Shown in pieces: positions 25,401 through 33,776 of a stretch of 64,000 bases of DNA (the stretch's first letter is position 1; every line of letters starts with the position of its first letter). The notes under the pieces were generated by a model. The model made no database searches, was not told where the DNA came from, and saw only the letters and a program-made list of their open reading frames with translations. The DNA is taken from NCBI RefSeq assembly GCF_034439435.1, contig NZ_JAPCKJ010000004.1, positions 124,001 through 188,000 on the forward strand, written 5' to 3'. The stretch comes from Sarcina sp034439435 (lineage in GTDB: Bacteria; Bacillota; Clostridia; Clostridiales; Clostridiaceae). Both the position numbers and the translations under genes were made by a program.

Positions 25401-26597
25401 TTATAAATTTATCAATTCATACAGTTTATTTAACTCATACGGATTTCCATAATCACTTTTTTCACAATTAAGAGTCAAACTTTTTCTTAATGCTTCATCT
25501 TTGAATAGTTTTTCTATTCCATCTGCTATCCCTTCAACAGATAGGTCACATATATATCCGTCAAAGCCTTCTTTAACTTGACTTATTGCTGTGGTGTAGT
25601 TTGTTATCACAACGGGTTTCCCTAATATTTGAGCTTCACCTACAGTTACAGCCTTACCTTCATACCTAGAAGGTTGTACATATAAATCACATGTCTTCAT
25701 ATAAGGATATGGATTAGTTTTCTTTCCTAATAAGATAAAACTTTCTTGAAGATTGTTTTCTTTTATCAAACTTCTAATAACCTCTTCATCGCCACCATAG
25801 CCTACTACATACCACTTAATATTAGTTAATCCTCTTTCATGTAAAAGCTTTAAGGCTTTTACTCCATTATCAATTCCCTTAGCATGAGAAAGCCTTGCTA
25901 CAGAAAGTATTTTAAAGCTATTATCTTTTTCTATGTTTTCTTCTACCTTTTCTTCTGCCATCTTTTTTATAAATTCCGGTGAAGTTATATTTTCTATAAC
26001 CTTAAGTTTTTTCTTTAAGCTAGGGTATTTTACTAAAAAAGCATTTTTACATTCCTCTGATACAGCAATAATATAGTCAAATTTATTCCACATTTTAAGA
26101 TCTAATTTAACATCTGTTTCTATAGTTGAATAATCAGTATGAATCCAAGCTATCTTTTTCTTAGCCTTTACTTTTTCAGCTATAAAGTAATGAGGCCAAA
26201 GATAACTTATTGCAACATCATATTCTTTTTCTATTTTTGGTAAGAAAGGAAGACTGTATTTCCACATAAGCTGCATCTGATAAATACCATACTCATGGAC
26301 TTTGTTTAACTTTCCCTTTAAATTTGCAAATATTTTTGCTAAAATTCTTGAAGTCCCAAGGAAAATATGCCCCTCTTTTAAGGTTTCACTTATAGATTCT
26401 CTAAAGGTTGCATATTTACTATCTTCTTTTAAGAGATTAACTTTATTAGTAAGTAAAGGCATTAAATCTCCAGTATGACTATATAACATTAAATCAACTT
26501 CATAATTATCATAATCAAAGTTATCAAGCATACTTATAAGACTTCTCTCAACCCCTCCAACTTCCATATCGAAGGATCCTATTAATACTTTTTTCAA
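25401..26597 (-). CDS. Glycosyltransferase family 4, paralogue 4
   Basis: This GT-B enzyme of 398 residues starts KKVLIGSFDMEVGGVERSLISMLDNFDYDNYEV, followed by YDVAISYLWPHYFIAEKVKAKKKIAWIHTD and, in the donor half, ILSVARLSHAKGID, WYVVGYGG and KTNPYPYMKTCDLYVQPSRYEGKAVTVGEA. It belongs to the same paralogous group as the three tandem genes at 17187-20724 but is separated from them by six other genes. The start is most likely the TTG at 26595-26597, eight bases after AGGAGG; a GTG at 26606 lies inside that site. Donor and linkage unknown. Confidence 0.88.
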   Translation of the reverse strand: MKKVLIGSFDMEVGGVERSLISMLDNFDYDNYEVDLMLYSHTGDLMPLLTNKVNLLKEDSKYATFRESISETLKEGHIFLGTSRILAKIFANLKGKLNKVHEYGIYQMQLMWKYSLPFLPKIEKEYDVAISYLWPHYFIAEKVKAKKKIAWIHTDYSTIETDVKLDLKMWNKFDYIIAVSEECKNAFLVKYPSLKKKLKVIENITSPEFIKKMAEEKVEENIEKDNSFKILSVARLSHAKGIDNGVKALKLLHERGLTNIKWYVVGYGGDEEVIRSLIKENNLQESFILLGKKTNPYPYMKTCDLYVQPSRYEGKAVTVGEAQILGKPVVITNYTTAISQVKEGFDGYICDLSVEGIADGIEKLFKDEALRKSLTLNCEKSDYGNPYELNKLYELINL

Positions 26598-26614
26598 TAA
26601 CTTCACCTCCTATC

Positions 26615-27724
26615 TTAATTAAACTTATAAACCTTTAATAAAGTATTTATTATATTTTCTAAATCGTATCCCTTATTCTTAAAAGCTTTTTTTATTAATT
26701 TTTGATTCTTATCTTTTCTTCCAACTAACTTTAAAGCCTCTTCACTCCAGACTTTAGATTCATCTTTTAACTCTATTTTATTTACTAACCCTAACCCTAA
26801 ATCTGCCTCAGGCTGTATGGCCTCAGAGACTAAGCAAGGTAAGCCACAAGCTTGAGCTTCCAACATAACTAACCCTAGTCCTTCATATATAGATGGAAAA
26901 ATAAATAAATCTAATGAATTTAGAATTTTTTCTGTGTCTTCTCTTAATCCTAAGAAATAAAATCTATCATATATTCCTAAATTCCTACACTTACTTTCCA
27001 TTTCATTTCTTAGCTCTCCATCTCCAACTAATATGCATCTAACATTGTTATTTTCTTTAATCATGCTATTTATTGTATCTATTAAGAAACTATGATTTTT
27101 AGAAGTCTTAAATGTTCCTATATGGCCAACCACAACATCTGATTCATTTATTCCTAACTCTTTTCTTATATTACTTTCCTTACAATTTAAGAATTTTAAA
27201 TAATCTATATAATTAGGAAGTTTAATGTAATTCTTATTTTTTGTTATACATTGTCCAAATAGATATTTTCCTGCATCATCACTACATGCTAAATAATTGG
27301 TAGAAAAAATTTTTATAATGCCTCTCATTAATGACATATATACTTTTCTAATAAAGCTCATATCATTATCTAAGTTTGTATGTGCATGAGATATCCTTAC
27401 TTTAACTCCGCATATTTTGGCTGCAATCATAGCAATTCCACAATTAAACAGAGTGTGTGCATGAACTGCTTCATAAGGACCATTCTCCCTTATAACCATA
27501 CATAATTCTCTTATTGACTTAACCATACCAACCTTATTAGGCGAAGTTATTCTTATTACTTTTCCCCCTAAAGACTCAATTTCTCTATCATAATAAGCTT
27601 CTTTTTCATAGTAGGATATGAAATGAAAACTTACGTCTTTATTAACTTTTCTATATAGGTTCATAAGCATAGTCTCTGTTCCACCTATATTCATTCCACC
27701 TACTATATGAAGTATTCTTTTCAT
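26615..27724 (-). CDS. Glycosyltransferase family 4
   Basis: This 369-residue GT4 enzyme starts KRILHIVGGMNIGGTETMLMNLYRKV, with VHAHTLFNCGIAMIAAKICGVKVRISHAHT, and later VGHIGTFKTSKNHSFLI, CILVGDGELRNEME, FYFLGLREDTEKILNSLDLFIFPSIYEGLGLVMLEAQACG. This is the EpsF-like branch of capsule and exopolysaccharide GT4 enzymes in Gram-positives. It lies between the EpsG-like polymerase and the GT4 at 25401-26597. Retaining transfer of one sugar to the lipid-linked repeat unit is expected; the donor is unknown. Confidence 0.92.
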   Translation of the reverse strand: MKRILHIVGGMNIGGTETMLMNLYRKVNKDVSFHFISYYEKEAYYDREIESLGGKVIRITSPNKVGMVKSIRELCMVIRENGPYEAVHAHTLFNCGIAMIAAKICGVKVRISHAHTNLDNDMSFIRKVYMSLMRGIIKIFSTNYLACSDDAGKYLFGQCITKNKNYIKLPNYIDYLKFLNCKESNIRKELGINESDVVVGHIGTFKTSKNHSFLIDTINSMIKENNNVRCILVGDGELRNEMESKCRNLGIYDRFYFLGLREDTEKILNSLDLFIFPSIYEGLGLVMLEAQACGLPCLVSEAIQPEADLGLGLVNKIELKDESKVWSEEALKLVGRKDKNQKLIKKAFKNKGYDLENIINTLLKVYKFN

Positions 27725-27744
27725 TTCATCCTCCTAATTAACCT

Positions 27745-28821
27745 TTATTCAATCACATAATAAAAATATTTGCTTATACTAAAATTACTACTATAAACAA
27801 TTCTTAAACTTATCTTATATTCATATATAAAAAATAAGAAATAACATACTAAAAATCCAAAATAAATTAACCGTCTTTCACTTCCAAAAAAACACTTCTT
27901 TATAATATATGCTAATAGTACGAAGCTATAAATTTGAAAATATATAGTAAATCTTGCAAATATCCAATTATATAAAGAAAATCCCATTATTAAAAAACTA
28001 ATTAATGACATGTTTATAAAAACATTTGCCTCCGTCCATTCTTTTAATTTATCCCTCTTTATATAAGATAAAATTACCGGTACAGCAAATACTATAACTC
28101 TCAATATATTACTTCCACCTTCATTAAAGTTTTGATAATCAGCATATTTAGAATTTCCTAATAATTTATATATAATTTCCATTAATGGCTCATATAAAAT
28201 CATACCTATTAAAAATAATACTAATAGTTGATATATTTTCTTAGACCAAGCTTCAGTTCGTACAACATAGTACGCTGGAATCATAACAAAAGCTGAAGTA
28301 TGAAAAGTGGTCATTAAAATACATAAGAATAAATACTTTTTAAATTCTCCCTTTATTATGAAAGAAGTTCCTGCAAAAATTATCGATGCTGCTAAAGATT
28401 GTCTTATTCCATTCATAGTTACTAAATAATATCCTGATGCTATATATGTAAAAACAGCTAATTCAAAGTAACTATCCTTACAATACTTTCTTATAGTCCA
28501 TAAATTTAGTACTGTAGTAATTACGGCTGTAACAAATATCATAAACTGTGGATCCTTTGATATACCTTTTAAAATTGCTAAAAATAAAACAAATCCTGGT
28601 TCGTATCCACCCTTTGGATCATATCCCGGTTCTATTAAACTATATAAATGAACATAGGCCGGAGTATCACCTATTCCCCATCTTAATCCAGCAAGTAATG
28701 CCAAAATCAATATAACAAAAATAGAAAAATATAAATTAGGATATTTTTTTTTTGTTTTCACTATTCTAGCTATTAAAGAAAGTACATATGATGATATTAA
28801 AGCAAAATAAAAAGCAGCCAT
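27745..28821 (-). CDS. EpsG-family polysaccharide polymerase (Wzy-like)
   Basis: This 358-residue membrane protein has about ten hydrophobic helices. The EpsG family blocks are visible: LAGLRWGIGDTPAYVHLY near residue 45, GYEPGFVLF, TMNGIRQSLAASIIFAG near 135, and TTFHTSAFVMIPAYY near 170. These conserved Arg and His residues sit on extracytoplasmic loops. EpsG proteins act as Wzy-type polymerases joining flipped repeat units. It pairs with the Wzx flippase at 15581-17119 and the Wzz/kinase pair at 44196-45569 to form a complete Wzx/Wzy-dependent system. Confidence 0.9.
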   Translation of the reverse strand: MAAFYFALISSYVLSLIARIVKTKKKYPNLYFSIFVILILALLAGLRWGIGDTPAYVHLYSLIEPGYDPKGGYEPGFVLFLAILKGISKDPQFMIFVTAVITTVLNLWTIRKYCKDSYFELAVFTYIASGYYLVTMNGIRQSLAASIIFAGTSFIIKGEFKKYLFLCILMTTFHTSAFVMIPAYYVVRTEAWSKKIYQLLVLFLIGMILYEPLMEIIYKLLGNSKYADYQNFNEGGSNILRVIVFAVPVILSYIKRDKLKEWTEANVFINMSLISFLIMGFSLYNWIFARFTIYFQIYSFVLLAYIIKKCFFGSERRLIYFGFLVCYFLFFIYEYKISLRIVYSSNFSISKYFYYVIE

Positions 28822-28848
28822 TAATTTCTCCTTTCATTCTTTTGTTAA

Positions 28849-29733
28849 TCAATCGTTTTTCTTTATATATAAATAAAGTGAAGCTCCTAATGGAATTGAT
28901 AATAAAGTTAATATTTTGTATGGAGATTCTTTTAAGAAATTTTTGTTTCTACTAAGAAAAGAACTGGATACATAATGCACACTTTCTTTAAACTTAAATT
29001 TTAATGTGGCTCTTGAGTTCTTAATATTTTCAACTCTATAGAAAGCAAATCCTTTTGGATTTTTTTTATATTGCTTTATCATATTTTTAGATGAACCATC
29101 TTCTAAATACTCAACTATACATAAAACATCATTTGTTAGTGCTAATCTATACTCTTCATCTAACTTATAGTATTTATAAGCTAGTCCAACATATTTTTCT
29201 CCTTCAAATATTGGATATGGAAACTTTTTAGTTAACTCGCTTCTATATACCAACTTCTTATCGCCTGGTATTTTGTATTTATTATTTATCTCAAACAGAG
29301 TAGATTCTTTTAATTCTTCTGGAAAACTTCCTCCAATTATATCGCCACTTTCATAAGCATCTAACCCAGCTAAGCCAGCTATTTTTTTATTATGCTTTAC
29401 TCTATTCCAACTTTTCTTTATCTTTTTCACTGCATCCTTTGGCATATAATCATCTGAATCTATACATACATTTAATTCTGTATCTATATTTTCATATGCT
29501 GTGTTGTGTGCACCATGCATACCTTGGTTATTTTGATAAATATAATTTATTTCAAAACCATTATTTTCATTTTTCCACATCTCTACTAATTCTTTTGTAT
29601 TATCAGTAGACCCATCGTCTACTATTAGCCACTTAAAATCCTTACAACTTTGTTTTTTTAAGCTTTCATAACACTTGTGTAATATATATGCCCTATTATA
29701 TGATGGTGTAAACACTGTTAGTAACTTTTCCAC
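28849..29733 (-). CDS. Glycosyltransferase family 2
   Basis: This 294-residue GT2 enzyme starts KLLTVFTPSYNRAYILHKCYESLKKQ, followed by LIVDDGSTDNTKELV, QGMHGAHNTAYENI and LNVCIDSDDYMP. The C-terminus has a hydrophobic helix (ILTLLSIPLGASLYLYI) that probably anchors it to the membrane. Family members of this layout are seen in many Firmicute and Bacteroidetes capsule loci. It is related to the partial GT2 at the left edge of the window (locus 1), so the two polysaccharides may share a linkage. Donor unknown. Confidence 0.91.
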   Translation of the reverse strand: MEKLLTVFTPSYNRAYILHKCYESLKKQSCKDFKWLIVDDGSTDNTKELVEMWKNENNGFEINYIYQNNQGMHGAHNTAYENIDTELNVCIDSDDYMPKDAVKKIKKSWNRVKHNKKIAGLAGLDAYESGDIIGGSFPEELKESTLFEINNKYKIPGDKKLVYRSELTKKFPYPIFEGEKYVGLAYKYYKLDEEYRLALTNDVLCIVEYLEDGSSKNMIKQYKKNPKGFAFYRVENIKNSRATLKFKFKESVHYVSSSFLSRNKNFLKESPYKILTLLSIPLGASLYLYIKKND

Positions 29734-29752
29734 ACTACTACTCCTTGTTAAA

Positions 29753-30859
29753 TCAACTTATTAATTTTTTATAATTTTTTTCTATTTTTTTAACATAAGA
29801 CTCTATATTGTAATTTTCACTTACAAATTTATTTGCTTCTTCCCCATATTTTATGGCTTTGTCTTTATCATTCTTCATGTCTTCTAAAGCTTTTATAAAT
29901 TCTTTGTAATTTCCTTCCTTTATTAAGACACCTGTTTTTCGATTTATTACCTCACCGATACTTCCTACATCCATAGAGACTATTGGCTTTTTAAATGCCA
30001 TTGCTTCCAGTAAAACCATTGGCAGTCCTTCATATAAAGACGGCAAGAAAAATACATCTATTATTGGATAGAATTTATACGTATCCTTTTGAAATCCAGT
30101 TAATATAAAATATTTTTCTAATTTTAATTCTTTTATTAGAGACTTAACTTTATCCTCTTGAGAACCACTTCCCACTAAAAGAAATTTACAATCACTAAAA
30201 GTTTCCTTGTGTTTTGAAAATTCTCTTATAAATGGAATAATACCCTTTTGCTCATCTAATCTACCTATAAATCCAAATATTTTTTTATCCCTTGGAATAT
30301 TAAACTCATTTATAATTTCATTGCTTTTATTTCTGTCAAAACTATTTATTTCTTTTATGTCCATAGCATTAGATAATATTTCTGTTTTATCTTCTCTAAA
30401 ATACTTAGTATTTTCCTTATAAAAGTCAAAAACTAACTTTCCACAACTTATGTTATAGTCATATCTAGGTCTAAGATAACTATCCAAAAGCTTATTTACA
30501 TTTTTATCTTTTAGGAATGGGTAGCAATTATGTATATGAGATATAACCTTAACATCTAGTCTAAAAATTCTTTTTACTAAATAAGCATTTAAGGAAGCAT
30601 TATTATCATGAGCATGAATTATTTTTATATCATTTTTTTCTATAATATTCTTTAAACTACTTAGTGTCTTGAATAATTTCTTATTTGAAAAAGTTATGTC
30701 ATAGCTTTCTATTCCTTCTTTTTCAAAAATTTCTCTTAAGGCTCTTCCACCACATACCGCTACTGGAGTATATCCCCTCATATTCTTACACATTAGAAGT
30801 GCCATTTTTTCTGCTCCACTTAACTTATTCATTGGTAATATATGAAGACATTTTTTCAT
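29753..30859 (-). CDS. Glycosyltransferase family 4
   Basis: This 368-residue GT4 enzyme has the N-terminal loop LHILPMNKLSGAEKMALLMCKNM, then IIHAHDNNASLNAYLVKR and ISHIHNCYPF, and a donor half with IFGFIGRLDEQKGIIPFI, FLLVGSGSQEDKV, FILTGFQKDTYKFYPIIDVFFLPSLYEGLPMVLLEAMA. GGAGGGAG stands five bases before its ATG. The start lies 35 bases inside the upstream GT4 gene, so translation is coupled. Role: a sugar addition to the locus 2 repeat unit, soon after the first steps. Confidence 0.91.
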   Translation of the reverse strand: MKKCLHILPMNKLSGAEKMALLMCKNMRGYTPVAVCGGRALREIFEKEGIESYDITFSNKKLFKTLSSLKNIIEKNDIKIIHAHDNNASLNAYLVKRIFRLDVKVISHIHNCYPFLKDKNVNKLLDSYLRPRYDYNISCGKLVFDFYKENTKYFREDKTEILSNAMDIKEINSFDRNKSNEIINEFNIPRDKKIFGFIGRLDEQKGIIPFIREFSKHKETFSDCKFLLVGSGSQEDKVKSLIKELKLEKYFILTGFQKDTYKFYPIIDVFFLPSLYEGLPMVLLEAMAFKKPIVSMDVGSIGEVINRKTGVLIKEGNYKEFIKALEDMKNDKDKAIKYGEEANKFVSENYNIESYVKKIEKNYKKLIS

Positions 30860-31982
30860 TATAACTCCCTCCTTCTTGAAGGTTCTTATATATAAATTTA
30901 AGTTCTTCTAATACACTTGAAATCGCATAGTTTTTAACCTCTTTTAAAATTCCCTCTTCATTAGCTGATGTTAAATAGCAATTTTCTATAGCTTTAGCTG
31001 TAGCCTCAAAATCATCAATTTCAACTAAACTTCCAATAAAGTCATTACAAATAATATCTCTATTTCCTCTTATATTGGTAGCAACTATTCTTTTGCCATT
31101 AGCCATAATCTCCATTAAGTTTCTAGGTAACCCTTCTCTATATGAAAGAAGTACTCCTATATCACTTGCATTTATTAATTCATTTATATCTGTCCTAAAC
31201 CCTAAGAAAATTATATTTTTTTCTAACTTTCTATTTTTAACCTCTTCTCTTAAACCTTGAAGCTTATCACCTTCTCCAACAATTAGGCATTTTATATTTT
31301 GATATTTATCCTTTAACAATTCCATTGCCTTTATGAGTTGAATTTGGTTTTTATTTTCGTTAAGCTCGGCAATCATTATTACTACAAAATCCTCTTCCTC
31401 TAAGCCTAACACCTCTCTCTTTTTACTTTTTTCTTCTTTTCCTAAAGAACTATATTCATCGAGATTTAATCCAACACCATTTACCAAATAAGCCTTTTTA
31501 GGTTTCAGCTTATTTTTAGTTATTTCAAAATCTTCCTGATTTATATTGATAGTTACATCTGTAAGCTTAGCCATAATTTTTTCTATAGGATAATATAAAA
31601 TCCAACCAATCTTTGGTCCATTTTTTAAAAAGTGATATCCATGAGCTGTGTAAATTGTTTTTAACTTCTTAAATTTAATTTTTAAAAGCCTTCCATATAT
31701 AGAGGCTATAGGAGTATGAACATGAACCATATCATATTTATTTTCTTTTTGTATCTTTATTAACTCCTTAAAAGCCTTTAAGTTATCTAAACTTAAAGGA
31801 TTTCTACTAAAGGATATATTATGAATATTAATACCTTTTTTTATTAACCTCTTATCAATCTCTTTGTCTATAGAGCAAGCACAATGAACCTCATATTCAT
31901 TGTCTATAAGCATCTCTATATGAGGAATTAAAAATGCATTTACAGTTCTACTAACTGTAGTTACATATAGGACTTTTTTCAT
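30825..31982 (-). CDS. Glycosyltransferase family 4 (CapM/PglA-like)
   Basis: This 385-residue enzyme starts KKVLYVTTVSRTVNAFLIPHIEML, with DMVHVHTPIASIYGRLL, TIYTAHGYHFLKNGP and LVNGVGLNLDEYSSLG, and a donor half with VIMIAELNENKNQIQLIKAM, CLIVGEGDKL, IIFLGFRTDINELINASDIGVLLSYREGLPRNLMEIMA. The VRTHGYHF-type region and YREGLPRNLMEIMA are typical of the CapM/WbnH/PglA branch that adds N-acetylhexosamine to a first amino sugar. The ATG at 31980-31982 follows AAAGGAGG; the GTG at 31988 lies too close. Being the first GT after the PglC/PglD pair, it is a good candidate for the second sugar. Confidence 0.9.
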   Translation of the reverse strand: MKKVLYVTTVSRTVNAFLIPHIEMLIDNEYEVHCACSIDKEIDKRLIKKGINIHNISFSRNPLSLDNLKAFKELIKIQKENKYDMVHVHTPIASIYGRLLKIKFKKLKTIYTAHGYHFLKNGPKIGWILYYPIEKIMAKLTDVTININQEDFEITKNKLKPKKAYLVNGVGLNLDEYSSLGKEEKSKKREVLGLEEEDFVVIMIAELNENKNQIQLIKAMELLKDKYQNIKCLIVGEGDKLQGLREEVKNRKLEKNIIFLGFRTDINELINASDIGVLLSYREGLPRNLMEIMANGKRIVATNIRGNRDIICNDFIGSLVEIDDFEATAKAIENCYLTSANEEGILKEVKNYAISSVLEELKFIYKNLQEGGSYNEKMSSYITNE

Positions 31983-32000
31983 GTTCACACCTCCTTTAAT

Positions 32001-32645
32001 TCATAAATTAATAGTCCTAGCTGGAACTCCTACGGAAGTTGTCCATTTATCTACATCCTTAACTACAACGGCTCCAGCCCCAATTATAGCTCCTTGTCCA
32101 ATTCTTTTATTTTGAATAATAGTTGAACCCGAACCTATTAAAACACCTTCTTCTATATGATCATGCCCTGAAATATTAACATTCCATAAAAGAGAAACAT
32201 AATCTTTAATTACCGAATTGTGACCTATTCCACATTTTGGGCTTATAATGACTTGATTTCCTATCTTTATATCAACGGTAATAATAACTCCTGGATAAAT
32301 AATTGTTCCTTCCCCAATATTATTACTTTCGTGAATATAAATATCTGGATGTATTAATGTTGCAAAGCTAACCTTACCATTAATTTTTTCTACAATATTC
32401 TTTTTTACAGCATAATTAGTAATTGCTATTACAGCATCAATATTTTTTCTATAAGCAGTGTAATTTAGTAACCAATTCACTCCTCCTAAAACTTTATATC
32501 CTAGGATCTCAGTGCCCTGTATACTTTGGTTATCATCAATAAATCCTAATACATTCCAACGTTTTTCTCTCTTATTTATTTGATTAATAATTGAAATCAA
32601 CTCTTGTCCTACTCCACCAGCACCTATTATTACTAAATCCTTCAT
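32001..32645 (-). CDS. Sugar N-acetyltransferase, PglD/NeuD-like left-handed beta-helix
   Basis: At 214 residues, the protein has an N-terminal Rossmann half (LVIIGAGGVGQELISII) and a C-terminal left-handed beta-helix made of hexapeptide repeats (IGEGTIIYPGVIITVDIKIGNQ onward), with the GIGHNSVI histidine at the expected catalytic place and GVPART near the end. PglD acetylates the 4-amino group of the UDP-sugar made by PglF and PglE; the PglF/PglE-like enzymes are encoded at 42239-44161 and 40933-42075. The gene sits two bases before the PglC-like gene. The expected product is UDP-N,N'-diacetylbacillosamine or a similar diamino sugar, an inference from the full set. Confidence 0.9.
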   Translation of the reverse strand: MKDLVIIGAGGVGQELISIINQINKREKRWNVLGFIDDNQSIQGTEILGYKVLGGVNWLLNYTAYRKNIDAVIAITNYAVKKNIVEKINGKVSFATLIHPDIYIHESNNIGEGTIIYPGVIITVDIKIGNQVIISPKCGIGHNSVIKDYVSLLWNVNISGHDHIEEGVLIGSGSTIIQNKRIGQGAIIGAGAVVVKDVDKWTTSVGVPARTINL

Positions 32646-32647
32646 TA

Positions 32648-33265
32648 TTAATTACTCCCATTAAATTTAACTGTGGTAGCCATACCCTCTTGACTTATTC
32701 CTTCCTTTTTAAACAATTTATAAAAAGTAAAAATAAATATTTTAAAATCAAGTTTTAACGACCAATTATCCACATAAAAAATATCCAACTCAAACTTTTT
32801 CTCCCATGATAAAGCATTACGACCATTAATCTGAGCCCATCCTGTTAACCCAGGCATAACATCATGTCTTCTTATTTGCTCTTTACTATATAAAGGAAGA
32901 TAATCAACAAGTAATGGTCTTGGCCCTACTAAACTCATATCACCTTTTAGTATATTTATTAATTCTGGAAGTTCATCTAAGCTTGAAGATCTAAGTTTTT
33001 TTCCAAAAGGAGTTAACCTCTCTTCATCTGGAAGGATATTTCCCATTTTATCTACTCCATCTCGCATTGTTCTAAACTTCATCATTTTAAAAACTTTATT
33101 ATCTTTTCCAACCCTTTCTTGAGTAAATATAATAGGACTTCCTAACTTAGTTCTAACTAATATTGCAACTATAGCTATAACTGGTAATAAAAATATCAGT
33201 CCTCCTAAAGCAATGCATATATCGAAAATTCTTTTTATAAAAAATTGATATCTTTTCTCTGCCAT
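32648..33265 (-). CDS. Initiating phosphoglycosyltransferase, PglC-like
   Basis: This 205-residue monotopic transferase has an N-terminal re-entrant helix (FDICIALGGLIFLLPVIAIVAILV) and the catalytic block FTQERVGKDNKVFKMMKFRTM, SSLDELPELINILKGDMSLVGPRPLL with the Asp-Glu pair, and PGLTGWAQINGRNALSWEKKF. Its size and short N-terminus match PglC rather than WbaP. It transfers a diamino or amino sugar-1-phosphate to undecaprenyl phosphate and begins the locus 2 repeat unit. It is the first gene after the interrupting peptide cassette and has its own upstream promoter block at 33395-33714, so its expression need not come from the Wzz/PglF part of the locus. Confidence 0.93.
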   Translation of the reverse strand: MAEKRYQFFIKRIFDICIALGGLIFLLPVIAIVAILVRTKLGSPIIFTQERVGKDNKVFKMMKFRTMRDGVDKMGNILPDEERLTPFGKKLRSSSLDELPELINILKGDMSLVGPRPLLVDYLPLYSKEQIRRHDVMPGLTGWAQINGRNALSWEKKFELDIFYVDNWSLKLDFKIFIFTFYKLFKKEGISQEGMATTVKFNGSN

Positions 33266-33394
33266 ATTTGTCCCCTTATTAGTTTTTATAATCTTTATTT
33301 ACGAAAAAATTATTCTTTCGAAAATCATGTTACACCATTTTATTTTTCTGTTAAAGTCTTAAAAAATTCACATTTTTTTCTATTTATTTATTTT

Positions 33395-33714
33395 TTTATG
33401 ATTAATTTAATTTCCATATAGTTATAATAAATTTGTAAAAAAAATCATCTCTATTTAATACTGATTTTTCTTTTTAAAGTTAATTTCCTATTAATTTCAT
33501 TTGCTTATAACCCTTTATCTAACAAGCTTTTCTTATATTATCCGTGAAATATCTATATGACTTTTTTCAACAAATATTTTTTGTTAATTTTTTTCAAACT
33601 TTAAAATACCATGAATATATTTCAACTTTAAAACTTTATGCTCTCCTAAAAAAAATTATTCATAAATTTTAATTTTTACCTTAAATTTACATCAAGTTTC
33701 TTATTTATAAAAAA
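33395..33714. repeat. Intergenic promoter block, copy B of a ~320-bp duplication
   Basis: This non-coding stretch aligns over its length, with moderate divergence, to 36375-36692. Matching islands include AACAAGCTTTTCT, the ATATGAC...TTTGTTAA motif and CAAGTTTCTTATTTATAAAA against CAAGTTCCTTACTTATAAAA. It lies between the divergent PglC-like and ABC-exporter genes, so it should carry promoters for both. The candidate minus-strand promoter here (TTTACA then TATGGA, near 33415-33440) is weaker than the one in copy C. Confidence 0.7.
33555..33587. promoter_or_regulatory. Copy B of the shared 35-bp upstream motif
   Basis: ATATGACTTTTTTC is followed by the inverted repeat CAACAAA...TTTGTTAA. It is nearly the same as 6863-6897 and 36537-36570, in each case on the upstream side of a minus-strand promoter. 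Confidence 0.5.
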
Positions 33715-33776
33715 CATTATGCTACTATTATTAGTATGATTTTTATAAATTTTAAGTTTTGAGAGGTGTTTTTATA

